DNA of 64,000 nucleotides, taken from NCBI RefSeq assembly GCF_002090055.1, contig NZ_BBRH01000007.1, positions 186,001 to 250,000 on the forward strand, in the 5' to 3' direction. Shown one piece after another: positions 6,934 through 16,305 of this stretch (the stretch's first letter is position 1; each line of letters begins with the position of its first letter). Made by a program: the position numbers and the translations under genes. This DNA comes from Demequina sp. NBRC 110051 (GTDB taxonomy: Bacteria; Actinomycetota; Actinomycetes; Actinomycetales; Demequinaceae). A model generated the notes under the pieces. That model had not been told where the DNA came from. It searched no databases and was given only the letters and a program-made list of their open reading frames with translations.

Positions 6934-8265
6934 ATGATGACCAAGTTTCGTAAAGGACTCACTTTCGCCGCGGCCGCGACTCTCGCGTTCTCTCTGACCG
7001 CCTGCTCGAGCGACGACGGCACGGAGGGTGCTGAGGGCACCGACGGCGGCTCGGGAGAGGCCGCAGCGGCCGGCGACAACTCGCTGACCGTGTGGGCCTG
7101 GGACCCGGCGTTCAACATCTTCGCGATGGAGGAGGCGGAGAAGGTGTACCAGGAGGAGCACCCCGACTTCACCCTGGACATCCAGGAAGTGACGTGGGAG
7201 GACCTGCAGCCTCGCCTCACGACCCTCGCGCAGTCGCAGGAGTTCGGTGAGCTGCCCGACATCTTCCTCATGCAGAACAACGCCTTCCAGAAGAACGCGC
7301 TGAACTACCCCGACCTCTTCACCCCCATCACCGACTCGGGCATCGCATTCGACGAGTTCCCCGAGGGCGTGACCGCCTACTCGGTCATCGACGGCGAGAA
7401 TTATGGAGTGCCGTTCGACGCAGGAACGGCCATCAGTGCCCTGCGCACGGATATTCTCGAGGAGGCCGGCCTGACGGTCGACGACTTCACCGACATCACC
7501 TGGGACGAGTACATCGCTCTGGGCGAGCAGGTGCTCGAGGCCACCGGCAAGCCCATGCTCTCGGGCATCGCGGGCGAGCCCGACACGATCCTGATGATGC
7601 TGCAGTCGGCCGGCCAGAGCCTCTTCGACGCCGAGGGCAACCCCACCATCACCGACAACGAGGCGCTCTCGTCGGCCATCGACATTTACTCCCAGATGGT
7701 CGAGAAGGGCATCTACCTCGAGGTCAACTCGTGGGACGAGTACATTGGCTCGCTGGTCAACGGCAACGTGGCAGGCACCATCAACGGCATCTGGATCTCG
7801 GGCTCGCTGCAGACCGCCGAGGACCAGGCCGGCAACTGGGGCGTGACCAACCTGCCCATCGTCGACGGTGTCGACGGAGCGACTCACTACTCCGCCAACG
7901 GTGGATCCTCGTGGGCCGTCAGCTCCAACGCCAACGTCGAACTCGCCACGGACTTCCTGGCCTCGACCTTCGCCGGCTCGACCGAGCTGTACGACACCAT
8001 CCTGCCCAGCGCGGGTGCGGTCGCGAACTGGCTGCCTGCCGGTGACTCGGACGTCTACTCCGAGCCCCAGGAGTTCTACGGTGGCCAGCCCATCTACGCC
8101 GACGTGATCTCGTTCGGCGCCGAGGTTCCCGCGAACAACACGGGCGCCTACTACTACGAGGCACGTGACGCCGTGGGTGTGGCGATCACGCAGATCATGG
8201 GCGGCACCGCGCCTGCCGACGCACTCGGCGAGGCTCAGTCCACCGTCGAGTTCGCGATGAACTAA
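6934..8265 (+). CDS. extracellular sugar-binding lipoprotein of an ABC importer
   Basis: A family 1 solute-binding protein of 443 residues. A lipoprotein signal ends at the lipobox LTAC (Cys about residue 24), then an acidic Gly/Glu linker leads to the binding fold starting NSLTVWAWDPAFNIFAMEEAE. It would be anchored outside the membrane and hand a galactoside to the two permeases encoded next (specificity inferred from the galactosidases). The ATG at 6934 was chosen because AGAAGGG (6921-6927) lies 6 bases upstream; a longer open frame back to 6862 has no ribosome site. No ATPase gene is in the operon, so a shared MsiK-like ATPase elsewhere is likely. Confidence 0.88.
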   Translation: MMTKFRKGLTFAAAATLAFSLTACSSDDGTEGAEGTDGGSGEAAAAGDNSLTVWAWDPAFNIFAMEEAEKVYQEEHPDFTLDIQEVTWEDLQPRLTTLAQSQEFGELPDIFLMQNNAFQKNALNYPDLFTPITDSGIAFDEFPEGVTAYSVIDGENYGVPFDAGTAISALRTDILEEAGLTVDDFTDITWDEYIALGEQVLEATGKPMLSGIAGEPDTILMMLQSAGQSLFDAEGNPTITDNEALSSAIDIYSQMVEKGIYLEVNSWDEYIGSLVNGNVAGTINGIWISGSLQTAEDQAGNWGVTNLPIVDGVDGATHYSANGGSSWAVSSNANVELATDFLASTFAGSTELYDTILPSAGAVANWLPAGDSDVYSEPQEFYGGQPIYADVISFGAEVPANNTGAYYYEARDAVGVAITQIMGGTAPADALGEAQSTVEFAMN

Positions 8266-8279
8266 CACCACCTCGGACA

Positions 8280-8309
8280 GGGAGGGGGTCGGTCAGCCGG
8301 CCCCCTCCC
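8280..8309 (+). terminator. intra-operon hairpin after the binding-protein gene
   Basis: GGGAGGGGG (8280-8288) pairs perfectly with CCCCCTCCC (8301-8309). Such hairpins between binding-protein and permease genes usually stabilise the upstream message and reduce read-through. Confidence 0.65.
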
Positions 8310-8330
8310 ACACCCCCAAGGGAGTATCTC

Positions 8331-9293
8331 GTGTCAATGATGACGCCCGTGGTGCGGCCGGATCGCGCCACCACGACACCCGCCAAGCGCACCAAGGGTT
8401 CGCCGCGCTACTCGTCGCCCGCCGCTCGCCGGCGCAGTCTCACCGGCTGGGCCTTCCTGATCCCCGCCGCCGCCCTCATCGGCCTCATGATGTTCTGGCC
8501 GATGTTCCAGGCCCTCATCCTGTCGTTCCAGACCGGGCGCGGCAGCAACCTCGACTGGGCAGACCCGCTGACGTTCAACTACGACCGTATGTTGGACGAC
8601 GACATCTTCCGCCTCACCCTCACTACGACGCTGCTGTACCTGGTGATCCAGGTGCCCATCATGCTCGTGACGGCGCTGGTACTGGCGAACATCCTGAACA
8701 ACCCGCGCCTCAAGTGGAAGGGCTTTTGGCGCACCGCGATCTTCGTGCCCGCCGCGATCTCGCTCGTGTCCTACTCGCTCGTGTTCCGCACCATCTTCGC
8801 GACCGACGGGTTGGTGAACGATGCGCTTATATGGGTCGGCTTCATCGATAATCCCATTAATTGGCTGGGCGAGACCAACACCGCCCGCCTGGTGATCATC
8901 CTTGGCCTGCTGTGGCGCTGGACTGGTTTTAACGTCATCTTCTACCTCGCGGCGCTCCAGAACATCGACCCCACCACGCTCGAGGCCGCCAAGATGGACG
9001 GCGCCGGACCCATCCGCACCTTCTTCTCCGTGACCATCCCGCAGATGAAGCCCATGATCCTGCTCACCGTGATCATGTCGACCAACGGCACCATCCAGAT
9101 GTTCGACGAGTCGTACAACCTCACGCGAGGCGGGCCCGCGAACACCACGATGACCATGTCGCACTACCTGTTCGACGTGTCCTTCCAGAACAACCCCAAC
9201 TTCGGCTACGGCGCCGCACTGTCCTACGTGATCCTCATCATCGTGGCCGTGCTCGCCGCCATCCAGATGAAGGTCGGTGACAAGCGTGACTGA
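8331..9293 (+). CDS. sugar ABC transporter permease (MalF type)
   Basis: A 320-residue inner-membrane permease. A basic cytoplasmic N-terminus of about 40 residues is followed by about six membrane helices, and the EAA loop reads TTLEAAKMDGAGPIRTFFSVTIPQMKP-like across about residues 215-240, where the ATPase docks. The GTG start at 8331 follows AAGGGAG at 8318-8324. It is the first of a permease pair serving the lipoprotein upstream. Its stop overlaps the start of the second permease gene, so the subunits are translationally coupled. Confidence 0.9.
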   Translation: MSMMTPVVRPDRATTTPAKRTKGSPRYSSPAARRRSLTGWAFLIPAAALIGLMMFWPMFQALILSFQTGRGSNLDWADPLTFNYDRMLDDDIFRLTLTTTLLYLVIQVPIMLVTALVLANILNNPRLKWKGFWRTAIFVPAAISLVSYSLVFRTIFATDGLVNDALIWVGFIDNPINWLGETNTARLVIILGLLWRWTGFNVIFYLAALQNIDPTTLEAAKMDGAGPIRTFFSVTIPQMKPMILLTVIMSTNGTIQMFDESYNLTRGGPANTTMTMSHYLFDVSFQNNPNFGYGAALSYVILIIVAVLAAIQMKVGDKRD

Positions 9294-10137
9294 CGTGGCA
9301 ATGAAGCCTTCGAAGGCGCCCACCCGCACCACGGCCCGGTGGCGCGAGGTGCCCAAGTACGCGTTCCTCAGCATCGTCGCGTTGCTGTCGATCGGGCCGC
9401 TGTACTTCATGGTGGTCTCCGCGACCAACACCACGCAGGACGTGCTCGGCTCGAGCATGCTGCCCGGCACCAACCTCATCGCCAACTGGCAGTCGCTCAC
9501 CGAGTTCCAAGACGTGGGCTCGGCGATGTATCACTCGATCATCAACGCCGTGGCGACCACCGTCCTCGCGCTCGTGGTCTGCTCGATCGCCGGCTACGGC
9601 TTCGAGGTGTACCACTCGCCCAACAAGGACCGCCTCATGTGGGTCCTCATGCTCGCGATGATGATCCCGTTCGCCGCGACCATGATCCCGCTGTTCCAGC
9701 TGTTCGCGGATGCCGGCCTGGTGAACTCCACCTGGGCGGTGGTGCTCCCCGCGATCGCCACCCCGCTGCTGATCTTGCTGTTTCGGCAGTCGGCGCGCAG
9801 CTTCCCTCACGAGATCATCGAGGCAGCGCGCATCGACGGACTCAAGGAGGTCGCGATCTTCTGGCGCATGTTCGTGCCGACCATGAAGCCCACCTATGCG
9901 GCTGCGGCGGTCATCACGTTCATGACGGCATGGAACAACTTCCTGTGGCCCAAGGTCATCCTGGTCAACCCGGACTACCAGACCATGCCCATGCTGATCT
10001 CGAACTTCACGGGGGGCTACGTGATCGACTACGGCGCGCTCATGCTCGCGGTGCTCATCACCTCGCTTCCCACCATCATCATCTTCTTCGTCCTGCAGCG
10101 CTCCTTCGTCGCAGGCTTCACTGGAGTCGTCAAGTGA
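9286..10137 (+). CDS. sugar ABC transporter permease (MalG type)
   Basis: Partner permease of about 283 residues with about six membrane helices and the EAA motif EIIEAARIDGLKEVAIFWRM. Start choice is uncertain: in-frame GTG codons occur at 9277, 9286 and 9295 and an ATG at 9301. I prefer GTG 9286 because AAGGTCGG lies 8 bases before it. Either early start overlaps the end of the first permease. Its own stop overlaps the GTG of the beta-galactosidase gene, so importer and hydrolase are made together. Confidence 0.88.
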   Translation: MTDVAMKPSKAPTRTTARWREVPKYAFLSIVALLSIGPLYFMVVSATNTTQDVLGSSMLPGTNLIANWQSLTEFQDVGSAMYHSIINAVATTVLALVVCSIAGYGFEVYHSPNKDRLMWVLMLAMMIPFAATMIPLFQLFADAGLVNSTWAVVLPAIATPLLILLFRQSARSFPHEIIEAARIDGLKEVAIFWRMFVPTMKPTYAAAAVITFMTAWNNFLWPKVILVNPDYQTMPMLISNFTGGYVIDYGALMLAVLITSLPTIIIFFVLQRSFVAGFTGVVK

Positions 10138-13100
10138 CCTTTGACATCGCCCGCATCACCGATCCCGAGTACGTCTGCGAGAACCGCCGGACGGCTCACA
10201 GCGATCACCGCTGGTTCGCCTCTCACGAGGAGGCCGCCAGCGGCGACAGCTCCTTCGAGCAGAGCCTGAATGGCCTGTGGAAGGTCCACCACGCGAAGAA
10301 CCCGTCGATGGTGATCCCCGGCTGGGAAGCGCCCGAGTACGACGTGGACGGCTGGGACGACATCCCGGTGCCCGGCCACATGCAGATGCACAGCTACGAC
10401 CGCCCGCAGTACACCAACGTCCAGTACCCCTGGGATGGTGCGGAGGACCTCGAGCCGGGCCAGGTCCCCACCCGCTGGAACCCCGTCGCGAGCTACGTGC
10501 GCCACTTCACGCTCGAGCACCCGCTGGCCGACGGAGAGCGCCTGAGCGTGACCTTCCACGGCGCCGAGTCCGGCATCGCCCTGTGGCTGAACGGCGCGTA
10601 CGTCGGCTGGGCGACCGACTCGTTCACGCCCAGCGAGTTCGACCTCACCGAGCACCTGGTGGACGGCGAGAACCGCCTGGCAGCCCAGGTGTTTCGGTGG
10701 ACCGCGGCGTCCTGGCTCGAGGATCAGGACTTCTTTCGCTTCCACGGCATCTTCCGCGACGTGACGCTCTACCGCCGCCCGGCGGTACACCTCGAGGACC
10801 TCAAGGTCTCGACCGAGGTGGCCGCGGATCGCACCAGCGCGACTATCACCCTCAACACCCTCCTCGAGGGCGCCGGCCGTGTCCGGGCCACCCTCGCGGG
10901 CGGCGAGGAACTTGCGGCCGATGCCGAGGGTCGCCTGAGCGTGACGCTCACCGATCCGCACCTGTGGAGCGCCGAGGACCCCTATCTGCACGTCGCCACC
11001 CTCGAGGTGCTCGACGGGCACGGCGAGGTGACCGAGGTGGTGACCCAGCGCATCGGCCTGCGTCAGGTCGTCATCGAGGACGCCCTGATCAAGGTCAACG
11101 GCGAGCGCGTGGTGTTCTACGGCACTAACCGTCACGAGTTCGGGCCGCGCGGACGCGTGATGACGCGCGCCGAGATCGAGGCGGACCTGCTGCTGATGAA
11201 GCGCGCCAACATCAATGCGGTGCGCACTAGCCACTACCCCAACCAGAGCGCCTTTTACGAGCTGTGCGACGAGCTGGGGCTGTACGTCATCGACGAGATG
11301 AACCTCGAGACCCACGCGATGTGGGACCAGGTGGTGCAGGGCAAGCTCACGGTCGAGCAGGCACTGCCGGGCGACCGTCCCGAGTGGCGGGCGGCCCTGA
11401 TGGACCGCGCCGCGAGCATGTTCGAGCGCGACAAGAACCACGCGAGCATCGTCATCTGGTCGCTGGGCAACGAGTCCTTCGGCGGCACCTTGCTCCTCGA
11501 AACGGGCGACTGGTTCCGCGCCACCGACCCCAGCCGTCCCGTACATTACGAGGGCGTTCACTGGGATCCGCGCTACCCGCAGACCACGGATATCACGAGC
11601 CAGATGTACACGTTCGCCGAGGACGTCGAGAAGCACCTGGCCGAGCACCGCGACAAGCCCTTCCTGCTGTGCGAGTACGCGCACTCGATGGGCAACTCGT
11701 TCGGCGCGGTCGACAAGTACATGGACCTCACCGAGTCGGAGCCGCTGTTCCAGGGCGCCTTCATCTGGGACTTCGTGGACCAGACCCTGCCGCTGACCGA
11801 CCGCTACGGCGTGGACTACCTGGGCTATGGCGGCGACCACGGCGAGGCTCCGCATGACGCCGAGTTCTCCGCCAACGGCATCGTTTTCGCCGACCGCACG
11901 CCCACGCCTGCGTACCAGGAGGTGCGCTACCTGTACCAGCCGCTGCGCACCACCATCGGCCCGGATAGCTTCGAGGTCCGCAGCCGCCGCCTGTTCATCG
12001 CCACCGGCGACCTCGAGGCCGTCGTCACCCTCGCCCGCGAGGGCGTGACGCTGCGTAGCGCGACGGTTGAGATCGACGTGCCCGCGGGCGAGACCCGCAC
12101 CTACCCGCTGCCGTTCGAGGTGCCAGCCGAGGGCGAGCACACCGTCCAGGTGTCCTTCCGCCAGCGCGCCGCCACGGCATGGGCCCCGGCGGGATACGAG
12201 GTCGCCTGGGAGCAGGCAATCGTGGGGACGAACGCTGCCAGGGTGACCACGGCATCGGCCCCCCGCGTGGTGGAGTCGACCCACAACATCGGCGTGCACG
12301 GCCCGCACTTCTCGGTGCTGTTCTCCCGCCTGCACGGGGGCCTCATCTCGTACCGCTACGGGCGCACCTCGGACGGCGGGCGCGAGCTGCTGCGCGACAT
12401 GCCGCAGCCCAGCTTCTGGCACGCACCCACGTCCAATGAGCGCGGCTGGAACATGCCGTTCCGTGACGGCCAGTGGCTGCTCGCGAGCCGCTATCGCAAG
12501 CGCCGCGAGGGGTGGGAGCACCCGCGGGTCACGCGTCACGACGACGGCGTCAGCGTTCAGTACGGCTTCGAACTGCCCACGGTTCCCGCGAGCGAGGTCG
12601 ACCTCACGTATCGCGTGGACGGCGACGGCCACGTGGCGGTCACCATCGACCTGCGCCCGGGAGAGGGCCTGCCCGACGTGCCCGAGCTGGGCCTCCTGCT
12701 CACCGTCGACGCCGACCTCAGGAACCTCACCTGGTACGGCGAGGGTCCCCATGAGTCGTATGTGGACCGTCGCGGTGGCGCCCGCCTGGGCGTGTACTCC
12801 GCGGACGTGCGCGAGCAGCTCACCCGCTACATGCGCCCGCAGGAATCGGGAAGCCACACGGGCGTGCGGTGGGCCGAGGTCGTGGACCGCGCCGGCTACG
12901 GCGTGCGCCTCGATGCGGAAACCCCGATGGAGCTCTCGGCCCTGCCGTGGACCCCGTTCGAGATCGAGAATGCGCGTCATCCCAACAAGCTGCCGCCCAT
13001 CCACCACACCGTGCTGCGACCCGCCCTCATGCGCCGCGGCGCGGGCGGCGACAACTCGTGGGGAGCCATGACCCACCCCGAGTACCGCGTGCCGACGGGT

Positions 13101-13142
13101 GACCTCACGTTCACCTTCGGGTTCCAGGGAGTGCTGCGCTGA
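10134..13142 (+). CDS. lacZ: beta-galactosidase, glycoside hydrolase family 2
   Basis: A 1002-residue LacZ-type enzyme that cleaves terminal beta-galactosides such as lactose in the cytoplasm. The order is an N-terminal jelly-roll with DFFRFHGIFRDVTLYRRP, immunoglobulin-like domains, a TIM barrel and a large C-terminal beta domain. Acid/base E447 lies in VIWSLGNESFGG and nucleophile E514 in LLCEYAHSMGNS, matching E461 and E537 of the E. coli enzyme. The GTG at 10134 overlaps the permease stop (GTGA) and replaces an upstream open frame that would run through the permease. A copy of the 14-base motif sits at 12247-12260 and is read as TASA. Confidence 0.95.
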   Translation: MTFDIARITDPEYVCENRRTAHSDHRWFASHEEAASGDSSFEQSLNGLWKVHHAKNPSMVIPGWEAPEYDVDGWDDIPVPGHMQMHSYDRPQYTNVQYPWDGAEDLEPGQVPTRWNPVASYVRHFTLEHPLADGERLSVTFHGAESGIALWLNGAYVGWATDSFTPSEFDLTEHLVDGENRLAAQVFRWTAASWLEDQDFFRFHGIFRDVTLYRRPAVHLEDLKVSTEVAADRTSATITLNTLLEGAGRVRATLAGGEELAADAEGRLSVTLTDPHLWSAEDPYLHVATLEVLDGHGEVTEVVTQRIGLRQVVIEDALIKVNGERVVFYGTNRHEFGPRGRVMTRAEIEADLLLMKRANINAVRTSHYPNQSAFYELCDELGLYVIDEMNLETHAMWDQVVQGKLTVEQALPGDRPEWRAALMDRAASMFERDKNHASIVIWSLGNESFGGTLLLETGDWFRATDPSRPVHYEGVHWDPRYPQTTDITSQMYTFAEDVEKHLAEHRDKPFLLCEYAHSMGNSFGAVDKYMDLTESEPLFQGAFIWDFVDQTLPLTDRYGVDYLGYGGDHGEAPHDAEFSANGIVFADRTPTPAYQEVRYLYQPLRTTIGPDSFEVRSRRLFIATGDLEAVVTLAREGVTLRSATVEIDVPAGETRTYPLPFEVPAEGEHTVQVSFRQRAATAWAPAGYEVAWEQAIVGTNAARVTTASAPRVVESTHNIGVHGPHFSVLFSRLHGGLISYRYGRTSDGGRELLRDMPQPSFWHAPTSNERGWNMPFRDGQWLLASRYRKRREGWEHPRVTRHDDGVSVQYGFELPTVPASEVDLTYRVDGDGHVAVTIDLRPGEGLPDVPELGLLLTVDADLRNLTWYGEGPHESYVDRRGGARLGVYSADVREQLTRYMRPQESGSHTGVRWAEVVDRAGYGVRLDAETPMELSALPWTPFEIENARHPNKLPPIHHTVLRPALMRRGAGGDNSWGAMTHPEYRVPTGDLTFTFGFQGVLR
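12247..12260 (-). repeat. 14-base dispersed motif, copy 2
   Basis: Exact copy, read on the plus strand as CCACGGCATCGGCC, inside lacZ (frame ACG-GCA-TCG-GCC, peptide TASA). A 13/14 copy (CCACGGCATGGGCC) lies at 12172-12185. Confidence 0.85.
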
Positions 13143-13183
13143 CCGGCGCGGCCACGCACGGCGCCGTCCTCTCCGACGGCGCC

Positions 13184-15301
13184 GTGCGCCTGTCCGCGGC
13201 GGGCGCGGAACTGATCCTCGATCTCGCGGCCGGCTACCCGGTGGTCCTTCACTGGGGCGCGCCCCTGGGCGCCGTCGAGGTTGCGGACCTCCGCGCGGCC
13301 ACCGCCCCCGCCGCCCCCGGCGCCGACCTGGACGACCCGGTTGACCCCGGCATGCTGCGCGAGACCGCTCGCGGCTACACGGGCCGCCCCGCCCTGCGTG
13401 GCCACCGGGGGCCGCTCGCCTTCTCGCCGCTGCTTGTCGTGGAGGAGGTCTCCATCGACCCCGCCTGCGTGACCGTGCGGATGGCCGATGCCGCGGCCGG
13501 CTTGGCGCTGTCCCTCACCCTGACGATGACCGAGCACGGCGTGCTGCTCATCGACCAGGCGGTCACCAACGCCGGCGATGACACCTACAGCCTCGACGAG
13601 CTCTCCACGTGGCTGCCCGTGCCCGACCGCGCCAGCGAAACCCTCGACTTCTCCGGCCGCTGGCTACTCGAGCGCCAACCCCAGCGCCTGCCCTTCGCGC
13701 CCGGTCTGCGCCTGCGCGAGGGTCGCGAGGGCCGCTCCGGCCACGACCACACCATCGTGCAGTGCGCGCTGACCGCGGACGCGACTACCGAGCGCGGCGA
13801 GGTATGGGCGCTCGGCGTGCTGTGGAGCGGCGGCATCCGCCACCTCGCCGAGCGCGACGTGCGCGGCCGCGGCGCCCTGGGTGCAGGCGAGCTGCTTGAA
13901 CCCGGCGAGGCCGAGCTCGCCCCCGGTGAGGCGTACGCCGCCCCCACCGTCGCCGCCTTCTATTCGGGCGAGGGCCTCGACGGCATCTCGGCCGCGTCCC
14001 ACGCGTGGCTGCGCTCGCGGCCCGGCCGCCCGGCACAGGCGCGCCCCCTCACACTGAACGTGTGGGAGGCCGTCTATTTCGACCACGACCTCGCGACCCT
14101 GACGGCGCTCGCAGACCGCGCCGCGGCCGTAGGCGTGGAGCGCTTTGTGCTCGACGACGGCTGGTTCGGCTCGCGCCGCGACGACACGAGCGGGCTGGGC
14201 GACTGGGTGGTCTCTCCGGACGCGTGGCCCTCGGGCCTCGCGCCCCTCGTCGACCATGTTCACGGCCTGGGCATGCAGTTCGGCCTGTGGTTCGAGGGCG
14301 AGATGGTGAGCCCCGATTCCGACCTGTACCGCGCCCACCCCGACTGGATCCTCCAGGTGCCGGGCCGCGTGCCGCCCCAGGCCCGCTTCCAGCAGGTGCT
14401 CGACCTGGTGAACCCGGACGCCTACGCGCACGTGCTCGAGCAGGTCAGCGCGTTGATCGCGGAGCTCGGCATCGACTACCTCAAGTGGGACCACAACCGC
14501 TTCCTCACCGACCCCGGCCACGCGGGCGTGCCCGCGCCCCGGCGCCAGACCCAGGCGATCTACCGGCTCTTCGACGAGTTGAAGAGCCGTCACCCGGGGC
14601 TCGAGGTCGAGTCGTGCGCGTCGGGCGGCGGGCGCGTGGACCTCGGCATGGTCTTCCACGCCGACCGTTTCTGGACGTCGGACCAGAACGACCCCCTCGA
14701 GCGTCAGCAGATCCAGCGCTGGACGAGCCTCGTGATCCCGCCGGAGATGCTTGGCAGCCACATCGGCCCCACCACTTCGCACACCACGGGCCGCACCCAC
14801 GGTGTAGGGCTGCGCGCCGCCACGGCGCTGTTCGGCCACGCCGGGCTCGAGTGGAACCTGCTCGAGGCCACCGAGGACGAACGCGCCGCGATCACGCGCT
14901 TTGCGGCGCTGTACCGCGAGCAGCGGGACCTGCTGCACGCGGGCCGCGTGGTGAGGGTTGACCACCCGGACCCGGCCGCGCTGGTGCACGGCGTTGTGGC
15001 GGCCGATGCGTCACGAGCGTTGTTCGCCTACGTCCAGCTGACGACGTCGGCAGGCATCACGCCAGCCGCGATGCGGCTGCCGGGGCTCACGCCCGACGCA
15101 CGTTACCGCGTGCGCGTGCGCGACGTGGTCACCGGCGAGGCCATCCAGAAGCGCGGGCCGGGCTGGATGAGTGGCGTTGATGACCGTGGCGTGGACCAGG
15201 GCGCCCTCGAGCTCAGCGGCGCGGCGCTCGCACAGCTGGGGCTGAGGCCCCCGATCCTGCGGCCCGAACAGGCGATGCTCGTCGAGGCAGTACGACTCTA
15301 G
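13184..15301 (+). CDS. alpha-galactosidase, glycoside hydrolase family 36
   Basis: A GH36 enzyme of 705 residues that removes alpha-linked galactose from melibiose, raffinose and similar sugars. An N-terminal beta-sandwich (LHWGAPLG) precedes a TIM barrel with FVLDDGWFGSRRDD, nucleophile D436 in YLKWDHNR, ESCASGGGRVD and acid/base D500 in FWTSDQNDPLERQQIQRW. The only in-frame start candidate is the GTG at 13184, 41 bases after lacZ and without an evident ribosome site, so initiation is poorly defined. With lacZ it lets one operon process both alpha- and beta-galactosides. Confidence 0.93.
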   Translation: MRLSAAGAELILDLAAGYPVVLHWGAPLGAVEVADLRAATAPAAPGADLDDPVDPGMLRETARGYTGRPALRGHRGPLAFSPLLVVEEVSIDPACVTVRMADAAAGLALSLTLTMTEHGVLLIDQAVTNAGDDTYSLDELSTWLPVPDRASETLDFSGRWLLERQPQRLPFAPGLRLREGREGRSGHDHTIVQCALTADATTERGEVWALGVLWSGGIRHLAERDVRGRGALGAGELLEPGEAELAPGEAYAAPTVAAFYSGEGLDGISAASHAWLRSRPGRPAQARPLTLNVWEAVYFDHDLATLTALADRAAAVGVERFVLDDGWFGSRRDDTSGLGDWVVSPDAWPSGLAPLVDHVHGLGMQFGLWFEGEMVSPDSDLYRAHPDWILQVPGRVPPQARFQQVLDLVNPDAYAHVLEQVSALIAELGIDYLKWDHNRFLTDPGHAGVPAPRRQTQAIYRLFDELKSRHPGLEVESCASGGGRVDLGMVFHADRFWTSDQNDPLERQQIQRWTSLVIPPEMLGSHIGPTTSHTTGRTHGVGLRAATALFGHAGLEWNLLEATEDERAAITRFAALYREQRDLLHAGRVVRVDHPDPAALVHGVVAADASRALFAYVQLTTSAGITPAAMRLPGLTPDARYRVRVRDVVTGEAIQKRGPGWMSGVDDRGVDQGALELSGAALAQLGLRPPILRPEQAMLVEAVRL

Positions 15302-15313
15302 GAAGGACCGCTC

Positions 15314-16300
15314 ATGGAGAGTGCGACCAAGAACAGACAGTCCGTCGCCACGCTGAGGGCCGTGATCGAGCGCGCCTACGGAGCCGGCCAGGTGCCCGAG
15401 GGTGACGACTTCGCCACCGAGCTGTCCTACGGCTGGTTCAATGCCCTGTACTGGCTGCGTCTGCGCGACGGCTCCCAGGCCGTGCTCAAGATCGCACCGC
15501 CTGCGGACGTGCCCGTCATGACCCGCGAGCACGGGATGCTGCGCAACGAGATCGCGGCGATGAAGATCGTGGCGGAGCGCTCGGGCGTGCCGCTGCCACG
15601 TATCCATCACGTGGATCTCAGCGGCGACCTCATCGACGCCGACTACTTCCTGATGGAGTACGTCGACGCCCCGTGCTTTGGCATCGCGGCCGAGGCCGGC
15701 GAGATGACCGAGGCCCAGGTCGACGAGGGCTTCGTCCACCTCGGCGAACTCAATCGCGACCTGTGCGAGATCGTGGGCCCGCACTTCGGGCCGCTCGACG
15801 GGCCCGACTTCTCGACGTGGCGCGAGGCCGCGACCGCGCTCTTCGAGGACACCCTTCAGGATGGCCTGCGCGCTGAGTTCCAGATGGCATGGTCCTACGA
15901 CGAGCTCCGCGAGACGTGGGCGAGTCACGCCCACGTGCTCGACGAGGTCGCCGAGCCCAGGTTTGTCGAGGTGGACCTGTGGGCCAAGAACTCGATGATT
16001 CGCGACGGCCGCATTGTCGCGATCATCGACCACGAGCGTGCGCTGTGGGGCGACCCCCTCATGGAGGCCGGGCTCACAGGACTCGACCTGCCCGCCTTCC
16101 CCGACCCCGCGCCGTTCATGCGCGGCTTCGGCCTCAGCGACCTCACGCAGTCGCAGCGCACGCGGCGCCGGCTCTACACCTTGTTGTTGGCGGTGACCAT
16201 GGCGGTCGAGGGCCCCTACCGCGCGCAGGAGCCCGCACAGCGCGCGTGGGCGGCGGAGCAGCTCGACATCGCCATGGGGCTCCTGGGCCGCACGCGGTAG
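15314..16300 (+). CDS. APH-fold phosphotransferase in the galactoside operon
   Basis: A 328-residue aminoglycoside-phosphotransferase-fold kinase. The N-lobe has AVLKIAPP and a helix Glu, and the catalytic loop reads FVEVDLWAKN followed by IIDHERALWGDP. The Brenner motif is therefore ExDxxxxN rather than the usual HxDxxxxN; I recall a Firmicutes-type subfamily with this variant, so it need not be inactive. It follows the alpha-galactosidase gene directly, with AGGAAGG overlapping that stop codon, which suggests phosphorylation of a sugar or small metabolite of the pathway rather than antibiotic resistance (inference). The substrate is unknown. Confidence 0.65.
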   Translation: MESATKNRQSVATLRAVIERAYGAGQVPEGDDFATELSYGWFNALYWLRLRDGSQAVLKIAPPADVPVMTREHGMLRNEIAAMKIVAERSGVPLPRIHHVDLSGDLIDADYFLMEYVDAPCFGIAAEAGEMTEAQVDEGFVHLGELNRDLCEIVGPHFGPLDGPDFSTWREAATALFEDTLQDGLRAEFQMAWSYDELRETWASHAHVLDEVAEPRFVEVDLWAKNSMIRDGRIVAIIDHERALWGDPLMEAGLTGLDLPAFPDPAPFMRGFGLSDLTQSQRTRRRLYTLLLAVTMAVEGPYRAQEPAQRAWAAEQLDIAMGLLGRTR

Positions 16301-16305
16301 CATCC

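Noticed and set aside
10029-13076. A 1015-codon open frame antisense to lacZ
   Set aside because: High-GC codon use keeps antisense frames open; the plus-strand frame has all GH2 catalytic motifs.
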